Made by a program: the position numbers and the translations under genes | Shown here: positions 24,514 to 32,543 of the stretch, piece after piece | Layout: the number at the start of each line of letters is the position of its first letter | Numbering within the stretch: the stretch's first letter is position 1 | DNA from: Hymenobacter terrenus | Lineage (GTDB): Bacteria; Bacteroidota; Bacteroidia; Cytophagales; Hymenobacteraceae | Assembly (NCBI RefSeq): GCF_000972495.1 | Contig: NZ_LATM01000001.1 | Coordinates: forward strand, 207,241-271,240 | Direction: 5' to 3' | Length of the DNA: 64,000 nucleotides | Notes under the pieces: generated by a model | The model's database searches: none | Seen by the model: the letters and a program-made list of their open reading frames with translations, nothing else | Told to the model about the DNA's origin: nothing

Positions 24514-27500
24514 TCAGACGACCACGTTTACCATGCGGCCGGGCACGACGATGATCTTCTTCGCCGCTTTACCTTCGCCGAAGCGGGCCAGGAAATCGGA
24601 AGCCAGCACGGCAGCCTCAATCTCGGCGGCGGTGGCGGTGGCGGCGAATTGAAGCTGCTCGCGCACCTTGCCGTTGATGGCGATGGGGTACACCACGGTG
24701 TCTTCCACCAAGTACTCCTCGCGGAATTCGGGGTAGCCCGCGGTGCTAATGCTGCCGGCCTCGTGGCCCAGCTCTTGCCACAGCTCCTCGGCCAGGTGCG
24801 GGGCGTAGGGGGAGAGCAGCAGCACGAGCGGCTCCAGGATGGCGCGCTTGTGGCATTTGAGGGCCGTCAGCTCGTTCACGGTAATCATGAACAGGCTGAC
24901 GGAGGTATTGAAGCTGAATTTCTCAATGTCTTCCTGCACCTTTTGGATGGCGCGGTGCAGGACCTTGAGCTCGGCGGGCGTGGCGGGCTCGTCGGTCACG
25001 GCGAGGTGGCCGTCTTCGGGGTGGAAGAGGCGCCAGAACTTCTTGAGGAAGCCGCCCACGCCGCTGATGCCGTTGGTGTTCCAGGGCTTGTACTGCTCCA
25101 GCGGGCCGAGGAACATCTCGTAGAGCCGCAAAGCATCGGCGCCGTATTTGCCAATTAGCACGTCGGGGTTAACGACGTTGAATTTGGACTTCGACATTTT
25201 CTCTACTTCCCAACCACAGATGTAAGTGTCGTTTTCCTCAAGAATAAACTTGGAGTTAGCATAAGCCTCTCCAGAAGCTAAGAATCTGTTGGTGTCAAGG
25301 ATGTCATTTTCTACGATGTTTACATCGACGTGAAGCGGTGTAAAACGAGCGATAATTCTGCTATCCTCTGATGGGGATAGAGAAATGCCAAGTCCACCGG
25401 GCAGTCCTGCTTGGGTCTCTTGTATGATTTTTGCGAGTTCAGCCCTGAATCTTACAACTGCTGAATTTGACTCAGGATTAGAAACAGGATTAGAAATCAC
25501 ATCATAAATGCCCTTAGAGACAAAAATTGAAGGCGTAAGATTTCTACGCTCATCTTCAATTAGTCGTCCAGAATAGTGCGAGTTTATGATTAACCGGTAC
25601 ACGAAATTCGACCGCCCCAGAATCATCCCCTGGTTGATCAGTTTCTGAAACGGCTCATTCCCGCTAACCAATCCCAGGTCCTTCAAAAACAAATACCAGA
25701 AGCGGGCATACAGCAAGTGGCCGGTGGCGTGCTCGGCTCCCCCCATGTAGAGGTCCACGGTGCCCCAGTAGTGCTCGGCTTCCTCCGATACGAAGCGGGC
25801 TTCGTTGGTGGGGTCCATGTAGCGGAGGTAGTACCACGACGAGCCCGCCCAGCCGGGCATGGTGCTCAACTCGTAGGGGTATTTGTCCTTGTAGAGCCAG
25901 TTTTGGGCGCGGCCAAGGGGCGGCTCGCCGCTTTCGGTGGGCTTGTACTCGTCGATTTCGGGGAGGACGAGGGGCAGGTCGCTTTCGGCGATGCCGTAGG
26001 CGGTGCCGTCTTTGTAGTAAATCGGGATGGGCTCGCCCCAGTAGCGCTGACGGCCGAAAATAGCGTCGCGCAGGCGGAAATTGACTTTGCCGCGGCCCAG
26101 GCCGGTTGATTCGAGGACGGCGATGAGCTTCTCCGTCGCCTCCTTGTAGGTGAGGTCGTTGATGAGGTCGGAGTTGATGTAGCGGCCTTCCTTGGTGGGG
26201 TCGGCTTGCTGGTCGAGGCCTTGCTGGGCATCGGTGACGGCGATGATGGGCAGGCCGAAATGCGTGGCGAAAAGCCAGTCGCGCTGGTCGCCGCTGGGCA
26301 CGGCCATCACAGCGCCGGTGCCGTAGCCGGCCAGCACGTAGTCGGCCAGCCAGATGGGCACGGGCTTACCGTTGACGGGATTTTGGGCATAAGCCCCGGT
26401 GAAGACGCCCGAAATGGCCTTCACGTCGGCCATGCGGTCGCGCTCGGAACGGCGCTTGGTGGCGGCGATGTACTCATCGACAGCCGCCCGCTGCCCCGGC
26501 GTGGTGAGCGTATCAACCAGCTCGTGCTCGGGCGCCAGCACCAGGAACGTGGCCCCGTAGATGGTATCGACGCGGGTGGTGTAGACCTTAATGGCGGGGC
26601 CATCGGACAGCCTGCCGGATGCATCGGAGGACTCTTCAGTGCCATCGGACGACCCGCCGGATACATCGGATGCCCTGCCGGATGCGTCGGACGAGTCTCC
26701 GGAGTCATCGGATGGGTTGCCGGAGTCATCGAACGAGCTTCCGGATGCATCGGCCGCCTTGGCGGGCAGTACGGGGAACGTCACTTCGGCCCCGATGCTC
26801 TTGCCAATCCAGTTGCGCTGCATTTCCTTCACCGCATCGGGCCAGTCGAGGGTATCGAGGCCCTGGAGGAGGCGGTCGGCGTAGGCGGTGATGCGTAGGT
26901 TCCACTGGGGCATGAGGCGGCGCTCGACGGGGAATCCTCCCCGCTCGCTCAGGCCGTCCTTCACTTCATCATTGCTCAGCACGGTGCCCAGGCCGGGGCA
27001 CCAGTTCACGTAGGTATCCTGCTGATAAGCCAGGCGGTAGGGGTGGACGGCGGCCAGCTTCTGGTGCTCGGTGAAGAGCTGCCACTGGCCGGCGCTGAAG
27101 ACCTGGCGCTCCTCGGCATCACCGGCGGCGCGGATGCCTTCGCTGCCGCTGGCGGCGAAGCGGGCGGTAAGCTCCGTGAGGGGCTCGGCGCGGTTGGTGT
27201 CGAGGTTGTACCAGGAGTTGAACAGCTTGAGAAAAATCCACTGCGTCCACCGGTAGTAGCTGGCATCAGAAGTGCGGATTTCGCGGTCCCAGTCGTAGCT
27301 GAAGCCCAGGCTGCTGAGCTGCTTCACGTAGGTGTCGATGTTCTTTTCGGTGGTCAGGGCCGGGTGCTGGCCCGTCTGGATGGCGTACTGCTCGGCGGGC
27401 AGGCCGAAGGAGTCGAACCCCATGGGATGCAGCACGTTGAAGCCCCGCAGGCGCTTGTAGCGCGTCACGATATCGGAGGCAATGTAGCCCAGCGGGTGGC

Positions 27501-27651
27501 CTACGTGCAGCCCCGCCCCGGAGGGGTAGGGGAACATGTCGAGTACGTAGTACTTGGGCTTGTCGGACTGATTATCGGCGTGGAAGGTGCGGTGCTGTTT
27601 CCAGTGGGCCTGCCACTTCTTTTCGATTTCTTCGGGGCGGTATGCGGGCAT
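24514..27651 (-). CDS. leuS: Leucyl-tRNA synthetase
   Basis: From ATG 27651 (MPAYRPEEIEKKWQAHW) the product is 1,045 residues, clearly longer than the usual 860-940. It charges tRNA-Leu in the cytoplasm. The HIGH motif appears as HVGH (about residue 50) after DMFPYPSGAGL, and KMSKSKFNV lies at about residue 818. The CP1 editing domain contains VYTTRVDTIYGATFLVLAPEH. Two additions explain the length: seven in-frame copies of a Ser/Asp-rich heptapeptide (coded by 26596-26742) just before the editing domain, and a lower-GC insertion of about 80 residues (near 25330-25600) after the GRSNFVYR motif. The promoter TACCTTTG lies at 27673. Confidence 0.97.
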   Translation of the reverse strand: MPAYRPEEIEKKWQAHWKQHRTFHADNQSDKPKYYVLDMFPYPSGAGLHVGHPLGYIASDIVTRYKRLRGFNVLHPMGFDSFGLPAEQYAIQTGQHPALTTEKNIDTYVKQLSSLGFSYDWDREIRTSDASYYRWTQWIFLKLFNSWYNLDTNRAEPLTELTARFAASGSEGIRAAGDAEERQVFSAGQWQLFTEHQKLAAVHPYRLAYQQDTYVNWCPGLGTVLSNDEVKDGLSERGGFPVERRLMPQWNLRITAYADRLLQGLDTLDWPDAVKEMQRNWIGKSIGAEVTFPVLPAKAADASGSSFDDSGNPSDDSGDSSDASGRASDVSGGSSDGTEESSDASGRLSDGPAIKVYTTRVDTIYGATFLVLAPEHELVDTLTTPGQRAAVDEYIAATKRRSERDRMADVKAISGVFTGAYAQNPVNGKPVPIWLADYVLAGYGTGAVMAVPSGDQRDWLFATHFGLPIIAVTDAQQGLDQQADPTKEGRYINSDLINDLTYKEATEKLIAVLESTGLGRGKVNFRLRDAIFGRQRYWGEPIPIYYKDGTAYGIAESDLPLVLPEIDEYKPTESGEPPLGRAQNWLYKDKYPYELSTMPGWAGSSWYYLRYMDPTNEARFVSEEAEHYWGTVDLYMGGAEHATGHLLYARFWYLFLKDLGLVSGNEPFQKLINQGMILGRSNFVYRLIINSHYSGRLIEDERRNLTPSIFVSKGIYDVISNPVSNPESNSAVVRFRAELAKIIQETQAGLPGGLGISLSPSEDSRIIARFTPLHVDVNIVENDILDTNRFLASGEAYANSKFILEENDTYICGWEVEKMSKSKFNVVNPDVLIGKYGADALRLYEMFLGPLEQYKPWNTNGISGVGGFLKKFWRLFHPEDGHLAVTDEPATPAELKVLHRAIQKVQEDIEKFSFNTSVSLFMITVNELTALKCHKRAILEPLVLLLSPYAPHLAEELWQELGHEAGSISTAGYPEFREEYLVEDTVVYPIAINGKVREQLQFAATATAAEIEAAVLASDFLARFGEGKAAKKIIVVPGRMVNVVV
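26596..26742 (-). repeat. In-frame 21-bp tandem repeat inside leuS
   Basis: Exactly seven 21-bp units on the minus strand encode heptapeptides of the form G-x-x-S-D-x-S (for example GDSSDAS, GRASDVS, GRLSDGP). The DNA consensus is close to GGC-ARG-KCR-TCC-GAT-GNN-TCC. It sits between FPVLPAKAAD and AIKVYTTR, at the edge of the editing domain. It resembles the non-coding 21-bp array at 35905-36156, whose last four units share GGCAAG-(g/c)ca-tcc-ga. Confidence 0.85.
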
Positions 27652-27672
27652 CTTGCGCGGGTTTATTCCGGG

Positions 27673-27680
27673 CAAAGGTA
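27673..27680 (-). promoter_or_regulatory. Candidate -7 element for leuS
   Basis: TACCTTTG on the minus strand fits TAnnTTTG and ends 22 bases before the leuS ATG at 27651. A GTTCG at the -33 distance (19-base spacer) is a weak match to TTTG. Confidence 0.5.
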
Positions 27681-27718
27681 GGACGTAGAGAAAGTAGGGC
27701 GAACTTTGTTGTGGTGTG

Positions 27719-27832
27719 GCGCGCAGCCTTTGCTGCGCGTAGTCGGGCGCGGCTTCTGTTGTTCGAACGCGGAGCAAAGGCTGCGCATCACCTTGATTAG
27801 TTTACTGCAAAACGCGGAGCAACGGCTCCGCG
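27719..27832. repeat. CGGAGC palindromic repeats upstream of dnaG, family C copy 1
   Basis: Three short palindromes of one family: gcgcgcagcctttgctgcgcg (27719-27739), cgcggagcaaaggctgcgc (27768-27786) and cgcggagcaacggctccgcg (27813-27832). The last ends five bases before the dnaG start codon, so it would form a hairpin in the dnaG leader. Closely similar units recur at 48381-48569. Confidence 0.7.
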
Positions 27833-27837
27833 CCACT

Positions 27838-29913
27838 ATGGCCCGCATTCCCAAAGAGTTAGTTGATCAGATTATCCAGACCGCCGACATCGTAGAAGTC
27901 GTCGGCGACTTCGTGCAGCTCAAGCGCAAGGGGCAGAATCTGTGGGCTCCGTGCCCGTTTCACAACGAAAAATCGCCGTCCTTTTCGGTAAACCCGGCTA
28001 AGTCGCTTTATAAGTGCTTTGGCTGCGGCAAGGCCGGCGGCGTGGTGCAGTTTGTGATGGATGTGGAGGGCACCAGTTACGTGGAGGCCCTGAAGTACCT
28101 GGCCAAGAAGTACGCCATCACCATTGAGGAGGAGGAAAAAACGCCCCAGCAGCAGCAGGAGCAGAACGAACGGGACTCCCAGTTCATCGTTTCGGACTTC
28201 GCCAAAAACCACTACCACCGCCTCCTGCTAAACTCCGATGAGGGCATGAGCATCGGCTACGGCTACCTCAAGGAGCGCGGCCTGAACCTGAGCACCATTC
28301 AGACCTTTGAGCTGGGCTACTCCCTCGATAGCTGGGACGACTTGCTGAAAGCCGCCGAAACGGCCGGCTACGACAAGAAATACCTGGAGAAAACCGGCCT
28401 CACCGTCATCCGCACCGACGACCAGGGCCACGACACTGGCCGGCGCTACGACCGGTTCCGGGGCCGCGTCATGTTCCCGATTCACAACATCAGCGGCCGG
28501 GTGGTGGGCTTCGGGGCGCGCACGCTCAAGCGCGACGACAAGATGGCGAAGTACCTCAACTCGCCTGAATCGGACATTTACCACAAATCCGACGTGCTCT
28601 ATGGCCTGTTTCAGGCCCGGCAGGCAATAAGGACGGAGGAAGTTTGCTACCTCGTCGAAGGCTACCTCGACGTGCTCAGCCTCTACCAGGGCGGCATTAA
28701 GAACGTGGTGGCCTCGTCGGGCACCTCGCTCACGGAAGGCCAAATCCGGCTCATCAAGCGGTATTCCGACAATGTGACGGTGCTCTACGACGGCGACGCG
28801 GCCGGTATCAAAGCCAGTTTGCGCGGCACCGACCTGCTGCTCGAAGGCGGCCTGAACGTGCGCGTCGTGCTCTTCCCCGACGGCGACGACCCCGACTCCT
28901 ACATCCGCAAAGTGGGCGACCAGCGCTTCACCGAGTACATCGAAACCAAGAGCCAGGACTTCATCAGCTTCAAAACCACGCTTGTGGTCCGCGAAGCCAG
29001 CGGCGACCCGGTGAAAAAAGCCGAAGCCATCCGCGACGTGCTCCACAGCATCGCCAAGGTGCCCGATGCCATCAAGCGGTCAGTGTTCTTGCAGCAGACT
29101 TCGGCCACCTTCGGCATCGATGAGCAGGTGCTCATTACCGAATACAACAAGCTGGTGAAGGCCCCTGCCCAGAAGGCCAGCGACAACCGCAGCGGCGGAA
29201 ACTATTCCGGCAACTACGGCGGCAGCGCTAATGCCGCCCCGGCCAGCAGCGGCCAGCGCCCCGGCCAGGCCCCGACCCGCCCAATGTCGGACGAGGAAGA
29301 GGCCGAGATGCTCATGTACGGCGGTGCTGAAGCCGCCGCAGCTTTGGAAACTTCATTACAACCCGCCGCGCAGGAGACCGAAGACACGCCCGACATGCTC
29401 CAAGTGTGCGAGCGCGAGGTGCTGCGGCTGCTGGTGCTCTACGCCGGGCGGGAGGTCGATACTGAAATCAGCGTGGCAGCCTACCTCATGGGCCAACTCG
29501 GCGAAAATCCGCTCACGGTGCCACTCTATGCGGAAATGTGGGAAATCTGCCGCCAGGAACTCTTGGCCGGCCGCTTCCCCGACGCCCGCCAGCTGGCCCA
29601 AAACGAGCGCGCCGACATCCGCAGCCTCATTACCGATCTGGCCACCGAGCGCTATGAAATCAGCCCGAACTGGCGCACCAAGGAAATCTACGTGTTCAAC
29701 GAAGTGGACCTGCCCAAACTAGCCTGCGACAATGCCGTGCTGCGCCTCAACAAAGTGCACGTGCAGCGCGAACTCGACCAATGCTTAGAGAAACTTCGCC
29801 ACCCACTAGAGGACGCCGAAATGTTCGAAATTCTGGGCGACATCAAGCGTCTAAAGGAGCTGGACAATGAACTAGCCGCGCTGCTGGGCACCGTGGTGGC
29901 GCGGGGCGCGTGA
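27838..29913 (+). CDS. dnaG: DNA primase
   Basis: The 691-residue primase starts at ATG 27838 (MARIPKELVDQI); the open frame upstream is repeat sequence. It makes RNA primers at the replication fork. The CHC2 zinc finger is CPFH (about residue 41) with CFGC about 20 residues later. The Toprim core contains VEGYLDVLSLYQGG, VASSGTSLTEGQ, LYDGDAAG and the metal-binding DGDDPDS. A flexible Gly/Asn/Ser/Pro-rich linker (GGNYSGNYGGSANAAP) precedes the C-terminal helicase-binding domain, as usual in Bacteroidota. It is divergent from leuS, sharing the 186-bp intergenic region. The leader carries palindromic repeats close to the start, which may affect translation. Confidence 0.97.
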   Translation: MARIPKELVDQIIQTADIVEVVGDFVQLKRKGQNLWAPCPFHNEKSPSFSVNPAKSLYKCFGCGKAGGVVQFVMDVEGTSYVEALKYLAKKYAITIEEEEKTPQQQQEQNERDSQFIVSDFAKNHYHRLLLNSDEGMSIGYGYLKERGLNLSTIQTFELGYSLDSWDDLLKAAETAGYDKKYLEKTGLTVIRTDDQGHDTGRRYDRFRGRVMFPIHNISGRVVGFGARTLKRDDKMAKYLNSPESDIYHKSDVLYGLFQARQAIRTEEVCYLVEGYLDVLSLYQGGIKNVVASSGTSLTEGQIRLIKRYSDNVTVLYDGDAAGIKASLRGTDLLLEGGLNVRVVLFPDGDDPDSYIRKVGDQRFTEYIETKSQDFISFKTTLVVREASGDPVKKAEAIRDVLHSIAKVPDAIKRSVFLQQTSATFGIDEQVLITEYNKLVKAPAQKASDNRSGGNYSGNYGGSANAAPASSGQRPGQAPTRPMSDEEEAEMLMYGGAEAAAALETSLQPAAQETEDTPDMLQVCEREVLRLLVLYAGREVDTEISVAAYLMGQLGENPLTVPLYAEMWEICRQELLAGRFPDARQLAQNERADIRSLITDLATERYEISPNWRTKEIYVFNEVDLPKLACDNAVLRLNKVHVQRELDQCLEKLRHPLEDAEMFEILGDIKRLKELDNELAALLGTVVARGA

Positions 29914-29923
29914 GGCAAAGGCG

Positions 29924-30021
29924 GTCATGCTGAGCGCAGCCGAAGCATCTCGCGTGCCACCACTAACCCTATCAATTGAATTACTCCCCGAGCGAGGTGC
30001 TTCGGCTCCGCTCAGCATGAC
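29924..30021. repeat. Palindromic repeat element, family B copy 1
   Basis: Outer arms gtcatgctgagcgcagccga and its complement tcggctccgctcagcatgac enclose a middle with tcaattgaattac. The same arrangement, with the same middle, is found at 43479-43568. It fills the space between dnaG and the potassium channel gene. It is a dispersed repeat, probably also acting as a terminator after dnaG. Confidence 0.75.
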
Positions 30022-30044
30022 GTTGTTGGAATCCTTACTATAAA

Positions 30045-31100
30045 ATGCTCCGACGCCTCAACATCAGCCGCCTGATTGTCGCCATAATCCTGACGGGTTT
30101 GAGCCTGATAATTGGCATGACGGGTTTTACTCTCATCGAGGATTACGGGCCCATCGATGCGTTTTACATGACCGTGACCACCATTGCCACGGTGGGGTTT
30201 GGGGAAATTCACCCGTTTTCCGCCGCCGGGCGATTGTTCGTCTCATTTTATATTCTGTATAACCTCGTCGTGGTGGCCTACCTCGTGTCGGTGCTGTCGG
30301 CGTTTATCTTTGACGGGGAGCTGCGCAAAATTTACAAGATGATTCGGACTGACCAGGAGATAAAGCGTTTTAGTGGGCATGTAATTGTGTGCGGCTTTGG
30401 CCGCAACGGCCGCCGGGCCTACCAGGAATTGCGCGCCAACGGAGCCCGCGTCGTGGTAATTGAAGCGGATCAGGAGCTGATGAAGAGCGTCACCGCCGGC
30501 CAGACCGGCGAGGAATACGACGGCGACGGCGTGAGCAGCGGCCGCATCTTCACCGTGTTTGGCGATGCCACCACCGACTTGGTGCTCAAGCAAGCCGGCG
30601 TGGAGCGGGCCTCGGCCCTCATCACGGCCCTGCCCAAGGATGCCGATAACGTATTCGTGGCCCTCTCGGCCCGCGCCCTCAACCCGCGCCTGAAAATCGT
30701 CGCCCGCGCGTCGCTCAAAAGTTCGGAAAGCAAGCTCCTCTCCGCCGGGGCCGATTCGGTGGTGATGCCCGACGAAATCGGCGGCTCGCACATGGCCAAG
30801 CTGGTGGTGCGTCCCGAAGTCATCCGCTTCCTCGACCTGATTTCGGGCCTCAGCGCCGACAAGCTGCGCCTCGAAGAAATGAGCTACCAGCAAATGCGCC
30901 GTGACTTGCAGGGCCGCAGCATCCGCGAGCTCGACGTGCGCTCCATCACCGGGGCCACCATCATCGGCCTGCGCACCGCCGCGGGCTCGTTGCTCGTCAG
31001 CCCGCCCGTCGACTACGTGCCTGCCCCCGGCGACGTGCTGCTCGTTCTCGGCAGCGAGGAGCAGATTGAGAAGTTTGAAGTGCGTTTCAGGCAGCTGTAA
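30045..31100 (+). CDS. Potassium channel with RCK/TrkA domains
   Basis: A 351-residue protein of the Kch/MthK type. Two transmembrane helices (residues about 9-28 and 68-88) flank a pore loop with the filter TVGFGE, a variant of TVGYGD. The cytoplasmic part is a TrkA-N/RCK domain beginning VIVCGFGRNGRRAYQEL (NAD-binding Rossmann), with VVIEAD and VFGDATTD, then a TrkA-C domain in the last 80 residues. RCK domains gate such channels by binding ligands such as calcium or nucleotides. It opens a plus-strand run shared with two glycosyltransferases but has 61 bp before the next gene. Confidence 0.93.
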   Translation: MLRRLNISRLIVAIILTGLSLIIGMTGFTLIEDYGPIDAFYMTVTTIATVGFGEIHPFSAAGRLFVSFYILYNLVVVAYLVSVLSAFIFDGELRKIYKMIRTDQEIKRFSGHVIVCGFGRNGRRAYQELRANGARVVVIEADQELMKSVTAGQTGEEYDGDGVSSGRIFTVFGDATTDLVLKQAGVERASALITALPKDADNVFVALSARALNPRLKIVARASLKSSESKLLSAGADSVVMPDEIGGSHMAKLVVRPEVIRFLDLISGLSADKLRLEEMSYQQMRRDLQGRSIRELDVRSITGATIIGLRTAAGSLLVSPPVDYVPAPGDVLLVLGSEEQIEKFEVRFRQL

Positions 31101-31161
31101 GTCCCGTCCCGACTGGCTGCACTTCCACCATTCGCCTTAATTACCGACCTTTGTCGAGCTA

Positions 31162-32436
31162 ATGAATATATTACAGATAAGCCCGCGCGTTCCGTTTCCA
31201 CTGCACGATGGCGGGGCCATTGGAATTTACAACATTACGGCGGGGCTGCTGCAGGCCGGACATCGGGTGACGCTGCTGGCCGCAAATACCCCTAAGCATC
31301 ACCAGCCGGCTCACGTACTGGATGCGCTGGGATCTGGCCTGCGCCTACTGCCAGTCGACGTTGATACTACCCCCCGGCCCCTGTCGGCCCTGCGCAGTCT
31401 GCTGGGCGGCCCAGGGCCCCAGGGCGTGGGCCAAGACATCCCATATAATGTGGAGCGCTTCATTAGCCTGCCGCTGGCTGCGCGGCTGAAGCAGCTGCTG
31501 GAAACCGAAGTGTTCGACGTGGTGCAGTTCGAAGGTGCCTTCGTGGCCTGGTATGCCGGCTGGCTGCGGCAGCAGGTGGCGCAAGACTGGCACCCGGCTG
31601 GCGGAATGCTGCCGCCGCTGGTGCTGCGGGCTCATAACGTGGAGTACCGCATTTGGGAAACGTTAGCCCAGAGTGCTGGTAACCCATTGAAAAAATGGTA
31701 TTTCCATCACCTGGCCACCCGGATGCGGAAATTTGAGCGGTGGATGCTGAGTCAACTCGACGGCGTGGCGGCCATTACGGTAGAAGACCAGGAGCGGCTG
31801 CGCGAACTGGGCTGCACTGTGCCCGCGCCGCTGGTGCCGGCCGGGGTAATGCTCGATGCCTTCCGGCCCGACCCCACCCACCGGCCCCGGCCGCGCACGG
31901 CCTTCATGATTGGCTCGCTGAACTGGCTGCCCAACTTGGAGGCCCTAGACTGGCTACTGCGGGAGGTGTGGCCCACAGCCCATGCCGAAATGCCCGACCT
32001 AGAGCTGCACGTGGCCGGCACCGGCACCCCAGCCCATTTGCTAGCTCCGCGCACCGACAACGTGTTCATCCACGGCTTCGTCGATTCAGCTTCAGACTTC
32101 ATGCGGCAGTTTGAGTTGATGGTAGTACCGCTGCTGAGCGGTGGCGGCATGCGCGTCAAAATCATTGAGGGTATGGCCTTGGGCAAGCCTATTCTGAGCA
32201 CCAGCCTAGGAGCCGAGGGTATTGCCGTGCGCGATGGGCACGATATTGTACTGCGCGACGGTGCCGCGGGCTGGCTCGATGCCCTACGGGCTTGGTACCG
32301 GGGCGAGCTGCCGGTGGAGGCCATTGGAGCCGAAGCCACCCGCACTGCGGCCGAGGTGTACAGCAACCGCCGTGTGATGCGGTGCTACGAGGTCTTATAC
32401 GAGCAGGTGGGCGCTCCGGTAGCCCCGGCCGTATGA
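31162..32436 (+). CDS. Group 1/4 glycosyltransferase
   Basis: A 424-residue GT-B glycosyltransferase. The N-terminal domain starts MNILQISPRVPFPLHDGGAIG, the sugar-acceptor glycine-rich loop; the C-terminal nucleotide-sugar domain contains GSLNWLPNLEALDWLL, VAGTGTP, IHGFVDSASDF, the catalytic-loop region MVVPLLSGGGMRVKIIEGMALGKPI (split GGGMR and E-x7 motif). It transfers a sugar from an NDP donor, likely in surface polysaccharide or glycolipid synthesis at the inner membrane. The box GACCTTTG at 31146, one base off TAnnTTTG, lies 8 bases before the ATG. The stop overlaps the next short frame as ATGA. Confidence 0.92.
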   Translation: MNILQISPRVPFPLHDGGAIGIYNITAGLLQAGHRVTLLAANTPKHHQPAHVLDALGSGLRLLPVDVDTTPRPLSALRSLLGGPGPQGVGQDIPYNVERFISLPLAARLKQLLETEVFDVVQFEGAFVAWYAGWLRQQVAQDWHPAGGMLPPLVLRAHNVEYRIWETLAQSAGNPLKKWYFHHLATRMRKFERWMLSQLDGVAAITVEDQERLRELGCTVPAPLVPAGVMLDAFRPDPTHRPRPRTAFMIGSLNWLPNLEALDWLLREVWPTAHAEMPDLELHVAGTGTPAHLLAPRTDNVFIHGFVDSASDFMRQFELMVVPLLSGGGMRVKIIEGMALGKPILSTSLGAEGIAVRDGHDIVLRDGAAGWLDALRAWYRGELPVEAIGAEATRTAAEVYSNRRVMRCYEVLYEQVGAPVAPAV

Positions 32437-32543
32437 CAGAGGTATACGACAACCGACGCGTAGTACAGCGCTTCGTTGATTTATACAAGCAATTGCTCTT
32501 GCCCGCGCTGGCCGGTACGCCCGCTCATTCGCCGCCCGCATGA
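32433..32543 (+). pseudogene. Short frame repeating the glycosyltransferase C-terminal tail
   Basis: This 36-codon frame begins MTEVYDNRRVVQRFVDLYKQ. The preceding enzyme ends with AEVYSNRRVMRCYEVLYEQ, so the frame repeats that tail. It most likely survives from a second glycosyltransferase whose front was deleted, leaving only the tail fused in place. Its start overlaps the previous stop (ATGA, 32433-32436) and its stop overlaps the next start (ATGA, 32540-32543), so it may still be translated and couple the two intact enzymes. A real small peptide cannot be excluded. Confidence 0.55.

Noticed and set aside
26596..26742. The leuS insert as an intein or mini-domain
   Set aside because: It is low-complexity with no splicing motifs (no Cys/Ser at the first and His-Asn at the last position) and is explained by the 21-bp repeat.
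27706..27837. An N-terminal extension of DnaG
   Set aside because: The in-frame extension is repeat DNA (family C palindromes) and the canonical start MARIPKELVDQI fits the family.
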